Shown one piece after another: positions 13,327-19,641 of a DNA stretch of 19,641 nt. Within the stretch, counting starts at the first letter, position 1, and each line of letters starts with the position of its first letter. The stretch spans positions 1 to 19,641 of the forward strand of contig DETM01000020.1 in NCBI GenBank assembly GCA_002361655.1, in the 5' to 3' direction. The DNA is from Prevotella sp. UBA3288 (GTDB lineage Bacteria > Bacteroidota > Bacteroidia > Bacteroidales > Bacteroidaceae). A program made the translations under genes and the position numbers. The notes under the pieces were generated by a model that saw only the letters and a program-made list of their open reading frames with translations, was not told where the DNA came from and ran no database searches.

Positions 13327-14227
13327 TCTTCTCCCACGAAGGATTCTGGGCGGCGTTGATGCCGAAGAGGATGTCGTAGACCGACTCTTTCTCCTTCTGC
13401 GTGCCCTTGCCCTTGTAGATATTGGCCAGTTCGTCTTTCTTGTAGTCCGTCCATATCTGCGGTAACAGACTGAGGGGCTTGTCGTCGTGGGCCTTCTTCA
13501 GATGCGTCTCCAATGCCTTGGTCACGTTGGTACGGCCGCGCTCTGCGTTCTGCGCCATCTCGTCGAGGCCCAGACGGTAGTAGTCGTACTGCAACTGACG
13601 GAAGGGCTTCATCGACTCGTCGAGGTAGTCGTTGATGATGGCAAAGCGGTTGCGGCTGTCCTCGAACGACTTCCAGCCAATGAAGTCGAGGTTCTGGGCA
13701 TTGTTGGTCAGGTTCAAGCACCGCTGCAGCACGTCGGTGCCGCCCATCGGTGCAAACGAGTCGAGGTCGAGGCCGATGATGAGAAAGGCATAGTAGGCGG
13801 TGAGCGCCACCAATTGGTTGTCGATGACCTCTTCGTTGAAGTTCAGTTGGTCGAACTGCACGAAGTCGAAGTCGAAGTTCTTGTCGCTATTATTATATAA
13901 AGTGGTGGTATAGGCCGAGTTGTACACGGGCCGGTTGGCCTGTATGAGTGCAGAACACATGAAACGGTTGTTGCTGGCATCATACTTATTGACCGTGAGA
14001 TTAAAGGTACACTGTATGCGCTCGTTCTCCTGATACTGCAGGTCGGTCCATTGCTGTTCGTTGATGAAGCGTTCGAGCGTCTCCTGCAGGTTGTCGAAGA
14101 CCGAGGCATCGGTATTCTGTATCTGCTGGTGGTTGACGTTCACCTTGGCCTGCAGTTCCTGTGCTAAGGCCGGTGAGCCCACAAATGCACAAAGAACAAT
14201 AAGTAAAAATAGCGGTATCTGTTTCAT
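13316..14227 (-). CDS. DUF4835 family exported protein (PorD-like)
   Basis: This 303-aa protein has a clear signal peptide (MKQIPLFLLIVLCAFVGSPA, then LAQE). The mature part opens with LQAKVNVNHQQIQNTDASVF, typical of DUF4835, and continues with NNRFMCSALIQANRPVYNS and a helical C-terminal half. The length fits the family. DUF4835 proteins lie between coaBC and recN across Bacteroidetes, and I recall the name PorD being used with a link to type IX secretion; that functional link is not shown by this sequence. It starts two bases after the coaBC stop, so it is translationally close to coaBC. Confidence 0.88.
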   Translation of the reverse strand: MKQIPLFLLIVLCAFVGSPALAQELQAKVNVNHQQIQNTDASVFDNLQETLERFINEQQWTDLQYQENERIQCTFNLTVNKYDASNNRFMCSALIQANRPVYNSAYTTTLYNNSDKNFDFDFVQFDQLNFNEEVIDNQLVALTAYYAFLIIGLDLDSFAPMGGTDVLQRCLNLTNNAQNLDFIGWKSFEDSRNRFAIINDYLDESMKPFRQLQYDYYRLGLDEMAQNAERGRTNVTKALETHLKKAHDDKPLSLLPQIWTDYKKDELANIYKGKGTQKEKESVYDILFGINAAQNPSWEKIKN

Positions 14228-14229
14228 TT

Positions 14230-15432
14230 TTATGCTTGCATGTTAATTCGGGCCTGCAACTCATCCACGATGTCGCGTGCCACCTCGCGCTTGGGTTTCT
14301 TGTCATAGTCCTTGCGCCCCTCATGCGAGATGATGCTGATCTGATTCTCGTCGCTCTGGAAGCAGGTGCCCCGGTTGCGCAGCGAGTTGAGCACAATGAA
14401 GTCGAGGTTTTTCTTCTCCAGTTTATGCTCGGCGTTCTGCTGCTCGTCGTTGGTCTCCAGGGCAAAGCCTACCATCACCTGCCGCTCCTGCTTCATACGG
14501 CCAAGTTCTGCGGCGATGTCGGGATTGGGCACCAGACGGATGTCGAGGTTCTCCCCCACCCGCTTGATTTTCTGCTGAGCCACCTCGGCCGGACGGAAGT
14601 CGGCAACGGCCGCACAGAGGATGGCGGCATCGGCTTTCGGAAAGGCTTCTACGGCGGCGGCATACATCTCGCGGCAACTCTCCACGTCGATGCGCGTGAT
14701 GGAGGGATGGACGGTCTTGAGGGCTACGGGACCGGCAACGAGCGTCACCTCGCCCCCCCGGCGGGCACACTCCTCGGCCAGGGCAAAGCCCATCTTGCCG
14801 CTGCTGTAGTTGCCGATAAAACGCACGGGATCGATCTTTTCGTAGGTGGGACCGGCGGTGATAAGAATCCGCCTGCCCTCCAGGTCTTTCGGTTCGAAGA
14901 AGGCATCAAGACAATCAACGATGGTCTCGGGCTCCTCCATACGCCCCTTCCCTTCAAGACCACTGGCAAGAAAACCGCTCCCCGGCTCGATGACGTGATT
15001 GCCGAACGAGCGCAAACGATCCAGATTCTGCTGCGTGGTGGGATGGGCATACATGTCGAGGTCCATGGCGGGGGCGATGAAGACGGGGGCCTTCATCGAC
15101 AGATAGGTAGTAATGAGCATATTGTCGGCCACGCCGTTGGCCATCTTGCCCAGCGTGGATGCCGTGCAGGGGGCTATCAGCATGGCGTCGGCCCAGAGAC
15201 CCAGGGCCACATGACTGTGCCACGTGCCGTCACGCTGCGAGAAGAAGTCGCTGACGACGGGCTTTTGCGTCAGTGCCGACAGCGTGATAGGCGTAATGAA
15301 CTCCTTGCCGGCAGGGGTAATGACCACCTGCACCTCGGCACCGCGTTTCACCAGTTCACGGATAATCAGGCACGACTTATAGGCCGCTATCGACCCCGTA
15401 ATGCCCAGCACGATTTTCTTTCCCTTCAGCAT
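14230..15432 (-). CDS. coaBC: Bifunctional phosphopantothenoylcysteine decarboxylase / phosphopantothenate-cysteine ligase
   Basis: This 400-aa protein makes 4'-phosphopantetheine in CoA synthesis in two steps: ligation of cysteine to 4'-phosphopantothenate, then FMN-dependent decarboxylation. The CoaC domain (1-180) has ITGSIAAYKS for FMN binding, catalytic His74 in WHSHVALGLWAD and the PAMD motif (121-124). The substrate-flap motif reads ASGLEGKGRM (156-165). E. coli Dfp has PAMN and a catalytic Cys in ACG; here they are Asp124 and Ser157. The CoaB domain (about 185-400) has ILITAGPTYEKIDPVRFIGN, YSSGKMG and the late block FIVLNSL. It sits in the conserved dnaN-recN cluster, with DUF4835 immediately downstream. 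Confidence 0.96.
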   Translation of the reverse strand: MLKGKKIVLGITGSIAAYKSCLIIRELVKRGAEVQVVITPAGKEFITPITLSALTQKPVVSDFFSQRDGTWHSHVALGLWADAMLIAPCTASTLGKMANGVADNMLITTYLSMKAPVFIAPAMDLDMYAHPTTQQNLDRLRSFGNHVIEPGSGFLASGLEGKGRMEEPETIVDCLDAFFEPKDLEGRRILITAGPTYEKIDPVRFIGNYSSGKMGFALAEECARRGGEVTLVAGPVALKTVHPSITRIDVESCREMYAAAVEAFPKADAAILCAAVADFRPAEVAQQKIKRVGENLDIRLVPNPDIAAELGRMKQERQVMVGFALETNDEQQNAEHKLEKKNLDFIVLNSLRNRGTCFQSDENQISIISHEGRKDYDKKPKREVARDIVDELQARINMQA

Positions 15433-15447
15433 AACCGCTTTACCTTA

Positions 15448-15487
15448 CTACATTTCTACATTTTTACATTCCTACTTTTTCACCTTT
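15448..15487. repeat. 8-bp periodic repeat between the exonuclease gene and coaBC
   Basis: Consecutive octamers are CTACATTT, CTACATTT, TTACATTC, CTACTTTT and TCACCTTT. The array occupies most of the 67-bp gap upstream of coaBC. It has no recognisable promoter or hairpin. Confidence 0.7.
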
Positions 15488-15499
15488 CCAATCCCGGCC

Positions 15500-16372
15500 T
15501 CACTTCACGCCGCCTATTGAGCGCAGGCGGATACGGGTGAGCACCTGTTTGGTGTTGTAGGTGAAGTCGCCGCCCATGATCCAAGCATAGTAGCCGGGGT
15601 CGATGCGCAGTACTTCTTCCACGGTTCTGCCTTTGTGCTTGCCGAAGTTGAAGCATTCGACCATCACGGGCTTGCCGTCCTGGCCGACGATGGTGTTGCC
15701 GTTGGCATCCTTGGCCTCTCCCCAGACGATACGTCCGGCAAAGTCAACATTATTGTTCAACTTAGAGAAGTCGGCCAGACACTGCACGTCGTTCTCCAGC
15801 GTTCGTCCCTCGGGATCCTCGCCCAGCGAGCGCTGGCGCTCCTCGGTGTAGTGGTCGAGTTCGGCCATCAGCACACGATAGGTGGCCTCGGTGTCCTGGT
15901 CGGCACGATGGGCCTCGAAGTCGTCCTCCATCTTACGCCCGCAATAGAACTTATAGGCGGCAGCCAGGTTGCGGCGCTCCATCTTGTGGAAGATGGTCTG
16001 CGCGTCAATCAGACGGCACTTGGAGAAATCGAAGTCGATGCCTGCACGGAGGAACTCCTCGGCCAACAGGGGCACGTCGAAGTGGTTGCTGTTGAAGCCG
16101 GCGAAGTCGCAGCCGGTGAAGGCCTCGTTCAATGTCTTTGCCAACTGGCGGAAGGTGGGCTTGTCTTTTACGTCGTCGTTGGAGATGCCTGTCAGTTGGG
16201 TTATCTCGGGCTTGATGTAGCACTCGGGATTGACAATATGGTTGACGCGCTCCTCTCGTCCGTCGGGATATACCTTAATATAGGATATCTGGATGATTCG
16301 GTCCTTAACCAAATCAAGACCGGTCGTCTCCAAATCGAAGACGACCAGTGGTTTCTGTAAGTTCAGTTTCAT
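15500..16372 (-). CDS. DnaQ-like DEDDh 3'-5' exonuclease
   Basis: This 290-aa protein has an N-terminal exonuclease domain with the DEDDh set visible: Asp13 and Glu15 in VVFDLETTGLD, Asp99 in GFNSNHFDVPLL, and His155 plus Asp160 in AHRADQDTEATY. This domain (about 1-175) is like the epsilon proofreading subunit of DNA polymerase III. The C-terminal about 100 residues include FGKHKGRTVEEVLRIDPGYY and WIMGGDF, a small module often attached to such exonucleases in Bacteroidetes. It lies 50 bp downstream of dnaN, so a replication or repair role is likely; whether it proofreads for PolC/DnaE cannot be told. No strong alternative start was seen. Confidence 0.92.
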   Translation of the reverse strand: MKLNLQKPLVVFDLETTGLDLVKDRIIQISYIKVYPDGREERVNHIVNPECYIKPEITQLTGISNDDVKDKPTFRQLAKTLNEAFTGCDFAGFNSNHFDVPLLAEEFLRAGIDFDFSKCRLIDAQTIFHKMERRNLAAAYKFYCGRKMEDDFEAHRADQDTEATYRVLMAELDHYTEERQRSLGEDPEGRTLENDVQCLADFSKLNNNVDFAGRIVWGEAKDANGNTIVGQDGKPVMVECFNFGKHKGRTVEEVLRIDPGYYAWIMGGDFTYNTKQVLTRIRLRSIGGVK

Positions 16373-16373
16373 T

Positions 16374-16422
16374 AATTCTCAATTCACAATTCACAATGTT
16401 CAATGTTCAATGTTCAATGAGA
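16374..16422. repeat. Seven consecutive heptamers filling the dnaN-exonuclease gap
   Basis: AATTCTC, AATTCAC, AATTCAC, AATGTTC, AATGTTC, AATGTTC and AATGAGA follow each other without a gap. They occupy 49 of the 50 bases between the exonuclease start codon and the dnaN stop codon. The array shows unit-by-unit drift from one heptamer to another. Confidence 0.88.
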
Positions 16423-17547
16423 TCAGTCATTAATCAGCATTGGCATCATCAGCATCAGCACGTCTTGATCCTTTGGCTGCTCAGAGGGCAGGACAAGACC
16501 GGCACGGCTGGGGTCGGCCAACTGGACGACAACCTGGTCGCACTCGAAGTTGCTTAGAATCTCTATGAACGACGAGCCCTTGAAACCAATACTCATGGAC
16601 ATACCATTATAGTCGCACGACATCCGCTCGGTGGCTTTCTTCGAGAAGTCGTAGTCCTCGGCATTGAGTTCCAGCGTACCATTCTCCACATGGAAGCGAA
16701 TGAGGTTGCTCGAATCGTTGGAGAAAGGCTGTACGCGTCGCAATGCAGCCAACAGGCTGAGACGGTCGACCGTCAACTGGTTGGGGTTGTTCTGAGGAAT
16801 CACGGAATTATAGTTGGGGAAGCGTCCCTCGATGAGCCGACAGATGATGATGCCATCCTCGAAGTTGATCTCGGCATTGCGCTCGTCGAAACGGATAACT
16901 GCATCGCCGCCCTGCTTGCCCAGTACGCCTTTCAGCAATGAAGCAGGCTTCTTCGGCAAGATAAAGGAAGCAGGCTGGTCGCTACGGATGTTCAGCAATT
17001 TGTTGCGCACCAGTTTATGACCATCGCTGGCTACAATAGCGAGACAGTCTGGCGTAAGATCGAAATAAATACCATTCATCACAGGCCTCAGTTCGTCTTG
17101 AGCAGTAGCAAAAATAGAGCGGTTGATATTCTCAGCCAACAGGGGTGTAGGAATATTAATGGTGGTAGCAGTCTCGCCCACCTGTTGCGGTTGGGGATAT
17201 TCGTCGGCTCCATCAATAGGCAGTGAGAACTGGCCATTCTGATAGTTGATTGTTGCTAAGTTGGCAGTCTGGTCTATTTCAAAAGTAATCGGTTGCTCAG
17301 AGATGCCTTTCACGGCCTCCAGCAGATCATGGTTGCCCACGCAGAATCGTCCGTCGCCGTCGCTATCCGTCAGTTCGAGCGTGGTCTTCATCATCACCTC
17401 ACTGTCTGAAGCGGTCAGATTCAGACGCCCTTCGGCCACCTCGAACAGAAAGTCGCCAAGGATGGGCAGTGAGTTCTTGCTATTAATAACTCTCGACAGA
17501 GCAGCCAACCGACTGCTCAATGCTGTGCTTGATACAGTAAATCTCAT
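16423..17547 (-). CDS. dnaN: DNA polymerase III beta subunit (sliding clamp)
   Basis: This 374-aa protein is of standard beta-clamp length with three repeated clamp domains. Recognisable blocks are SSTALSSRLAALSRVINSKN and LPILGDFLFEV in domain 1, FATAQDELRPVMNGIYFD and VASDGHKLVR in domain 2, and IEGRFPNYNSVIPQ in domain 3. The C-terminus ends MLMMPMLIND, a variation on the usual MPMR(L) end. The clamp encircles DNA and tethers polymerase III and repair proteins. It is the first gene of the long minus-strand series and has a consensus promoter at 17582-17613. The divergent neighbour encodes an SSB-tailed DUF3127 protein. Confidence 0.97.
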   Translation of the reverse strand: MRFTVSSTALSSRLAALSRVINSKNSLPILGDFLFEVAEGRLNLTASDSEVMMKTTLELTDSDGDGRFCVGNHDLLEAVKGISEQPITFEIDQTANLATINYQNGQFSLPIDGADEYPQPQQVGETATTINIPTPLLAENINRSIFATAQDELRPVMNGIYFDLTPDCLAIVASDGHKLVRNKLLNIRSDQPASFILPKKPASLLKGVLGKQGGDAVIRFDERNAEINFEDGIIICRLIEGRFPNYNSVIPQNNPNQLTVDRLSLLAALRRVQPFSNDSSNLIRFHVENGTLELNAEDYDFSKKATERMSCDYNGMSMSIGFKGSSFIEILSNFECDQVVVQLADPSRAGLVLPSEQPKDQDVLMLMMPMLIND

Positions 17548-17581
17548 ATTGCTTTATTGTTTATGTATTCGTTTTGAGCCA

Positions 17582-17613
17582 CAAAAATACAAAAAAAGTG
17601 TGTCAGTAGCAAA
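17582..17613 (-). promoter_or_regulatory. dnaN promoter
   Basis: A minus-strand TTTG (17610-17613), a 20-bp spacer and TATTTTTG (17582-17589) fit the Bacteroidetes consensus. The expected transcript starts near 17575, about 28 bases before the dnaN ATG, and would drive the dnaN-recN cluster. Confidence 0.65.
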
Positions 17614-17632
17614 ATATTTGCGAAAAAATTGC

Positions 17633-17660
17633 TTGTTTTCAAACTATTTTAGTAATTTCG
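17633..17660 (+). promoter_or_regulatory. Promoter of the DUF3127 gene
   Basis: TTG (17633-17635), a 17-bp spacer and TAATTTCG (17653-17660) form a slightly imperfect consensus promoter, with C instead of T in the -7 element. It is back-to-back with the dnaN promoter, about 20 bp away. Confidence 0.45.
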
Positions 17661-17707
17661 CAAGCGATTTAGCAAAAATACAAACATTTAATCAACAAAT
17701 AAGTAAT

Positions 17708-18127
17708 ATGGATATAACAGGAAAAGTAATTGCCATTCTACCGGCAAACAGTGGTGTTTCTGCCCGCACGGGTAACGCATGGATGAGTCAGGAATACGTC
17801 ATAGAGGTGCCGGGTCAGTACCCCCGCAAGATGCTGTTCCGCGTTTTTGGCGAAGACCGCATCAAGCAGTTCAGCATTCAGGCCGGCGAGGAGATCACCG
17901 TCCAGTTCGACATCGATGCTCATGAGTACAACGGCCGTTGGTTCAACGAGATCCGTGCCTACAACGTCATCCGTGGCCAGGTAGGTGGCGGTACAATCCC
18001 CGCTGCCACCCCGTTCCCGCCACAGCAGGATGGCGCTCCAGCAGCCCCTCAGGCTGCAACGGCTCCATTCCCTCCCACTCAGGAGCCTGCAGCAGGCGAA
18101 GGCACTGCCGACGATCTACCATTCTAA
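17708..18127 (+). CDS. DUF3127 protein with SSB-like acidic C-terminal tail
   Basis: This is a 139-aa protein from ATG 17708; the frame is open far upstream, but that part overlaps dnaN and the promoter. Residues 1-95 match the DUF3127 type (MDITGKVIAILPANSGVSAR; YPRKMLFRVFGEDRIKQF; HEYNGRWFNEIRAYNV), probably an OB-like beta domain. Residues 96-130 are a Pro/Ala/Gln-rich disordered linker. The last residues are ADDLPF, very like the DDDIPF tip by which bacterial SSB recruits repair and replication proteins. I infer a single-stranded DNA-binding or SSB-like accessory protein. It is divergent from dnaN and followed by an intrinsic terminator, so it is monocistronic. Confidence 0.85.
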   Translation: MDITGKVIAILPANSGVSARTGNAWMSQEYVIEVPGQYPRKMLFRVFGEDRIKQFSIQAGEEITVQFDIDAHEYNGRWFNEIRAYNVIRGQVGGGTIPAATPFPPQQDGAPAAPQAATAPFPPTQEPAAGEGTADDLPF

Positions 18128-18152
18128 AGGCACACTATCGACAAACCCATCA

Positions 18153-18197
18153 GAGAATGCATCAGTCACAAGATTGGCCGGTGCATTTTCTTTTTTT
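18153..18197 (+). terminator. Intrinsic terminator after the DUF3127 gene
   Basis: GAGAATGCA (18153-18161) pairs with TGCATTTTC (18182-18190) to give a 9-bp stem with one G-T pair and a 20-base loop. Seven T residues follow (18191-18197). It ends just before the stop codon of the convergent AraC gene. Confidence 0.7.
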
Positions 18198-18203
18198 ATG
18201 TCT

Positions 18204-19064
18204 TCACTTGTTTTCCCTAAACTCCTTGGGGGTGAGTCCGGTTTCGCGCTTAAAGAAGTTGTTGAAGGCAGGTGGATTGGCGAAGTGAAGGCGCTCGGCT
18301 ATCTCGTAGGTCAGCAGACTGCTGGTGCGCAACAGCACTTTGGCGCGCAGCACGACGGCCCGGTTGATCCAATACATGACGCTATGGCCGCTAGCCCGGC
18401 TGATGACCGCCGAAAGATGGTGAGGCGTGATATGCAGCAGATCAGCATAATAAGGGACATTCCGCTCCCGTTCGCAATGGCGGCTCACGAGCGTCTTAAA
18501 CCGTTGGAACAACTCCTGATGGCGAGAGGTGGCTGTCTTATCCGCTAAATTGTCGGAGGCTTGCTTGATATATTGCACATCGGCCACCATCGCCCTGACC
18601 ATCTGCAGCACGGCTTCGCGTCGGAAGGGTGACTGCAAGGCCACATCCCAAAGCAGATACATCATGCGCAACAGCAGTTCAAAATCCTTTGCTAAAGCAT
18701 GGGTGATGATACATTCGGCTACCTGTACGGATCCTTTCATGGCGATGCCGCATACCTCTACATCCTGACCAATGTGCTCAAACTCAAGGATTACGTCGGG
18801 CATAGTGAGTATCAATGTTCCCTGCTCGAAGTGATACTGCTCCAAGTCCAGATGCACGTCAGCCTCACCGCTCATGAACAGCAGCAGACGCGGTTCGGGC
18901 AACTGATAGACCTCGCCCTCACGGAAGAACGACTTGTCCGATGGCCGACCGTTGAGGATGATGCTGAGGTCATCGTTATTGAACACGTGGCTCTCGGCTC
19001 CGGCCATCTTTTGCAGGTCAACGGAGTCGATAGAGAAGTAATTGATGCTCTTGCGGTCGCTCAT
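18204..19064 (-). CDS. AraC-family transcriptional regulator
   Basis: This 286-aa protein has an N-terminal cupin-like sensor region (about 25-105; RLLLFMSGEADVHLD, FEQGTLILTMPDVILEF). A helical linker follows, then a C-terminal double helix-turn-helix of AraC type (about 190-286). HTH 1 is around YADLLHITPHHLSAVISRAS; HTH 2 around YEIAERLHFANPPAFNNFFK, ending in the family signature RETGLTPKEFREN. The ligand is unknown. It is divergent from a lipoprotein alpha/beta hydrolase. The shared control region has a perfect 13-bp inverted repeat around its own promoter, suggesting autoregulation and control of the hydrolase. Confidence 0.95.
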   Translation of the reverse strand: MSDRKSINYFSIDSVDLQKMAGAESHVFNNDDLSIILNGRPSDKSFFREGEVYQLPEPRLLLFMSGEADVHLDLEQYHFEQGTLILTMPDVILEFEHIGQDVEVCGIAMKGSVQVAECIITHALAKDFELLLRMMYLLWDVALQSPFRREAVLQMVRAMVADVQYIKQASDNLADKTATSRHQELFQRFKTLVSRHCERERNVPYYADLLHITPHHLSAVISRASGHSVMYWINRAVVLRAKVLLRTSSLLTYEIAERLHFANPPAFNNFFKRETGLTPKEFRENK

Positions 19065-19075
19065 AAAATGATATA

Positions 19076-19148
19076 ATTGTACGATTCCGTTGCAAAATTA
19101 GCGTATTTCGGTGAGAATGCCAAACGAGAATAGCAGGAATCGTACAAT
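19076..19148. promoter_or_regulatory. 13-bp perfect inverted repeat, candidate AraC operator
   Basis: ATTGTACGATTCC (19076-19088) and GGAATCGTACAAT (19136-19148) are exact reverse complements with 47 bp between them. One arm overlaps the expected start of the regulator transcript. The other lies upstream of its -33 element and about 60-70 bp upstream of the hydrolase start site. Arms 60 bp apart centre to centre suit DNA looping or two separate binding sites. Confidence 0.6.
19093..19124 (-). promoter_or_regulatory. Promoter of the AraC-family regulator gene
   Basis: A minus-strand TTTG (19121-19124), a 20-bp spacer and TAATTTTG (19093-19100) match the Bacteroidetes consensus exactly. It lies between the two arms of the 13-bp inverted repeat. 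Confidence 0.65.
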
Positions 19149-19173
19149 AAAGACAGTTTAACATCATATTTTC

Positions 19174-19202
19174 TTGCATGTCGAGGAAAAGTCGTAACTT
19201 TG
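19174..19202 (+). promoter_or_regulatory. Promoter of the alpha/beta hydrolase gene
   Basis: TTG (19174-19176), an 18-bp spacer and TAACTTTG (19195-19202) match the consensus. The ATG at 19224 lies about 15 bases past the expected start site. Confidence 0.65.
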
Positions 19203-19223
19203 CAACCATATAAAATAAAGAAG

Positions 19224-19641
19224 ATGAAAAAACTATTATTTGCAGCAATGCTCACAGCAGGGATGCTGACGGCTTGCAATCAGAAAAACAATCAAACTAA
19301 AACAGAAGAGAATATGCAGCAGTTAGAATTGACACAGGAGTGGGACAAGGTGTTCCCACTGAGTGACAAAGTTGACCACCGCAAGGTGACGTTTGAGACA
19401 CAGTACGGACTGACGCTGGCAGCAGACCTGTATGTTCCAAGAGGTGAGGGACAAGAGGTGAGAGGTGAGAGATTTCCGGCCATTGCCGTCAGCGGCCCAT
19501 TTGGAGCCGTGAAGGAGCAGTCGAGCGGACTCTATGCCATGCGGATGGCCGAAAGAGGCTTTGTGGCCTTGGCCTTCGATCCCTCCTATACGGGTGAGAG
19601 CAGCGGTGAGCCCCGGCGCACGGCCTCGCCCGACATCAACA
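19224..19641 (+). CDS. Alpha/beta hydrolase lipoprotein (partial, runs off the window)
   Basis: The first 139 codons are present and the frame is open to the window edge. MKKLLFAAMLTAGMLTACNQ is a lipoprotein signal with lipobox LTAC, so the mature Cys18 should be lipidated. The body LTLAADLYVPRG, FPAIAVSGPFGAVKEQSSGL, YAMRMAERGFVALAFDPSYT and GESSGEPR matches the dienelactone-hydrolase/YcjY-like class, here up to the region before the nucleophile elbow. The catalytic Ser would lie beyond the edge. The stretch GEGQEVRGER (about residues 74-83) is encoded by GAGGTGA heptamers and looks like an insertion. Expression is probably governed by the divergent AraC regulator. Confidence 0.88.
   Translation, partial: MKKLLFAAMLTAGMLTACNQKNNQTKTEENMQQLELTQEWDKVFPLSDKVDHRKVTFETQYGLTLAADLYVPRGEGQEVRGERFPAIAVSGPFGAVKEQSSGLYAMRMAERGFVALAFDPSYTGESSGEPRRTASPDIN
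19441..19468. repeat. GAGGTGA heptamers inside the hydrolase gene
   Basis: Units are GAGGTGA, GGGACAA (degenerate), GAGGTGA and GAGGTGA, followed by GAGATTT. They encode a charged insert between a conserved beta strand (LYVPRG) and FPAIAVSG. A change of one unit would shift the reading frame. Confidence 0.7.

Noticed and set aside
14236..15540. 434-aa plus-strand ORF opposite coaBC
   Set aside because: The opposite strand encodes an unmistakable CoaBC. Long antisense frames also lie opposite recN and the protease-like gene and come from codon bias.
17246..17707. Upstream extension of the DUF3127 frame
   Set aside because: It overlaps dnaN on the other strand and both promoters; ATG 17708 begins the conserved domain.

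Overview
The window looks like a chromosomal segment of a Bacteroidales bacterium, most plausibly in or near Prevotellaceae. Three things point there: Bacteroidetes-type promoters (TTTG, 18-20 bp, TAnnTTTG) in front of most transcription units, no clear Shine-Dalgarno sequences, and the gene order dnaN / exonuclease / coaBC / DUF4835 (PorD-like) / recN, which is typical of the phylum. No tRNA, rRNA, CRISPR array or intact insertion sequence was found.

Left part (1-2567, minus strand): a possible gene fragment at the edge, then a small operon-like set read leftward. It holds a 155-aa protein of unknown function, an M48-type zinc metallopeptidase with a C-terminal zinc ribbon, an 84-aa unknown and a membrane protein with the same kind of C-terminal zinc ribbon. 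Region 2568-3571 holds no intact gene. It is a graveyard with an excellent minus-strand promoter followed by a broken reading frame, a 61-bp imperfect palindrome, and a plus-strand gene remnant whose end has been copied into a 22-bp tandem repeat.

Middle (3572-8251): a 1415-aa exported TPR-CHAT (caspase-like) protein on the plus strand converges on a small exported protein built almost entirely of 14-residue repeats. Hairpins lie between the two.

Right-centre (8334-17547, minus strand): a long co-directional series starts with dnaN and continues with a DEDDh exonuclease, coaBC, the DUF4835 protein, recN, an exported protease-like protein that has lost catalytic residues and carries TPRs, an MgtC-family membrane protein and an EamA transporter. 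Nearly every junction carries a different short tandem repeat with a 7- or 8-bp period, several running through stop codons. Similar heptamers lie inside two coding regions. Divergent from dnaN is a DUF3127 protein with an SSB-like acidic tail, so two replication-linked genes share one promoter region.

Right end: an AraC-family regulator is divergent from the start of a lipoprotein alpha/beta hydrolase. The control region between them has two consensus promoters and a perfect 13-bp inverted repeat, which suggests a local regulator-target pair.

The observations most worth pursuing are the 14-residue-repeat protein facing the TPR-CHAT protein, the heptameric repeats at junctions and inside genes, the AraC-hydrolase inverted repeat, and the decayed region 2568-3571.
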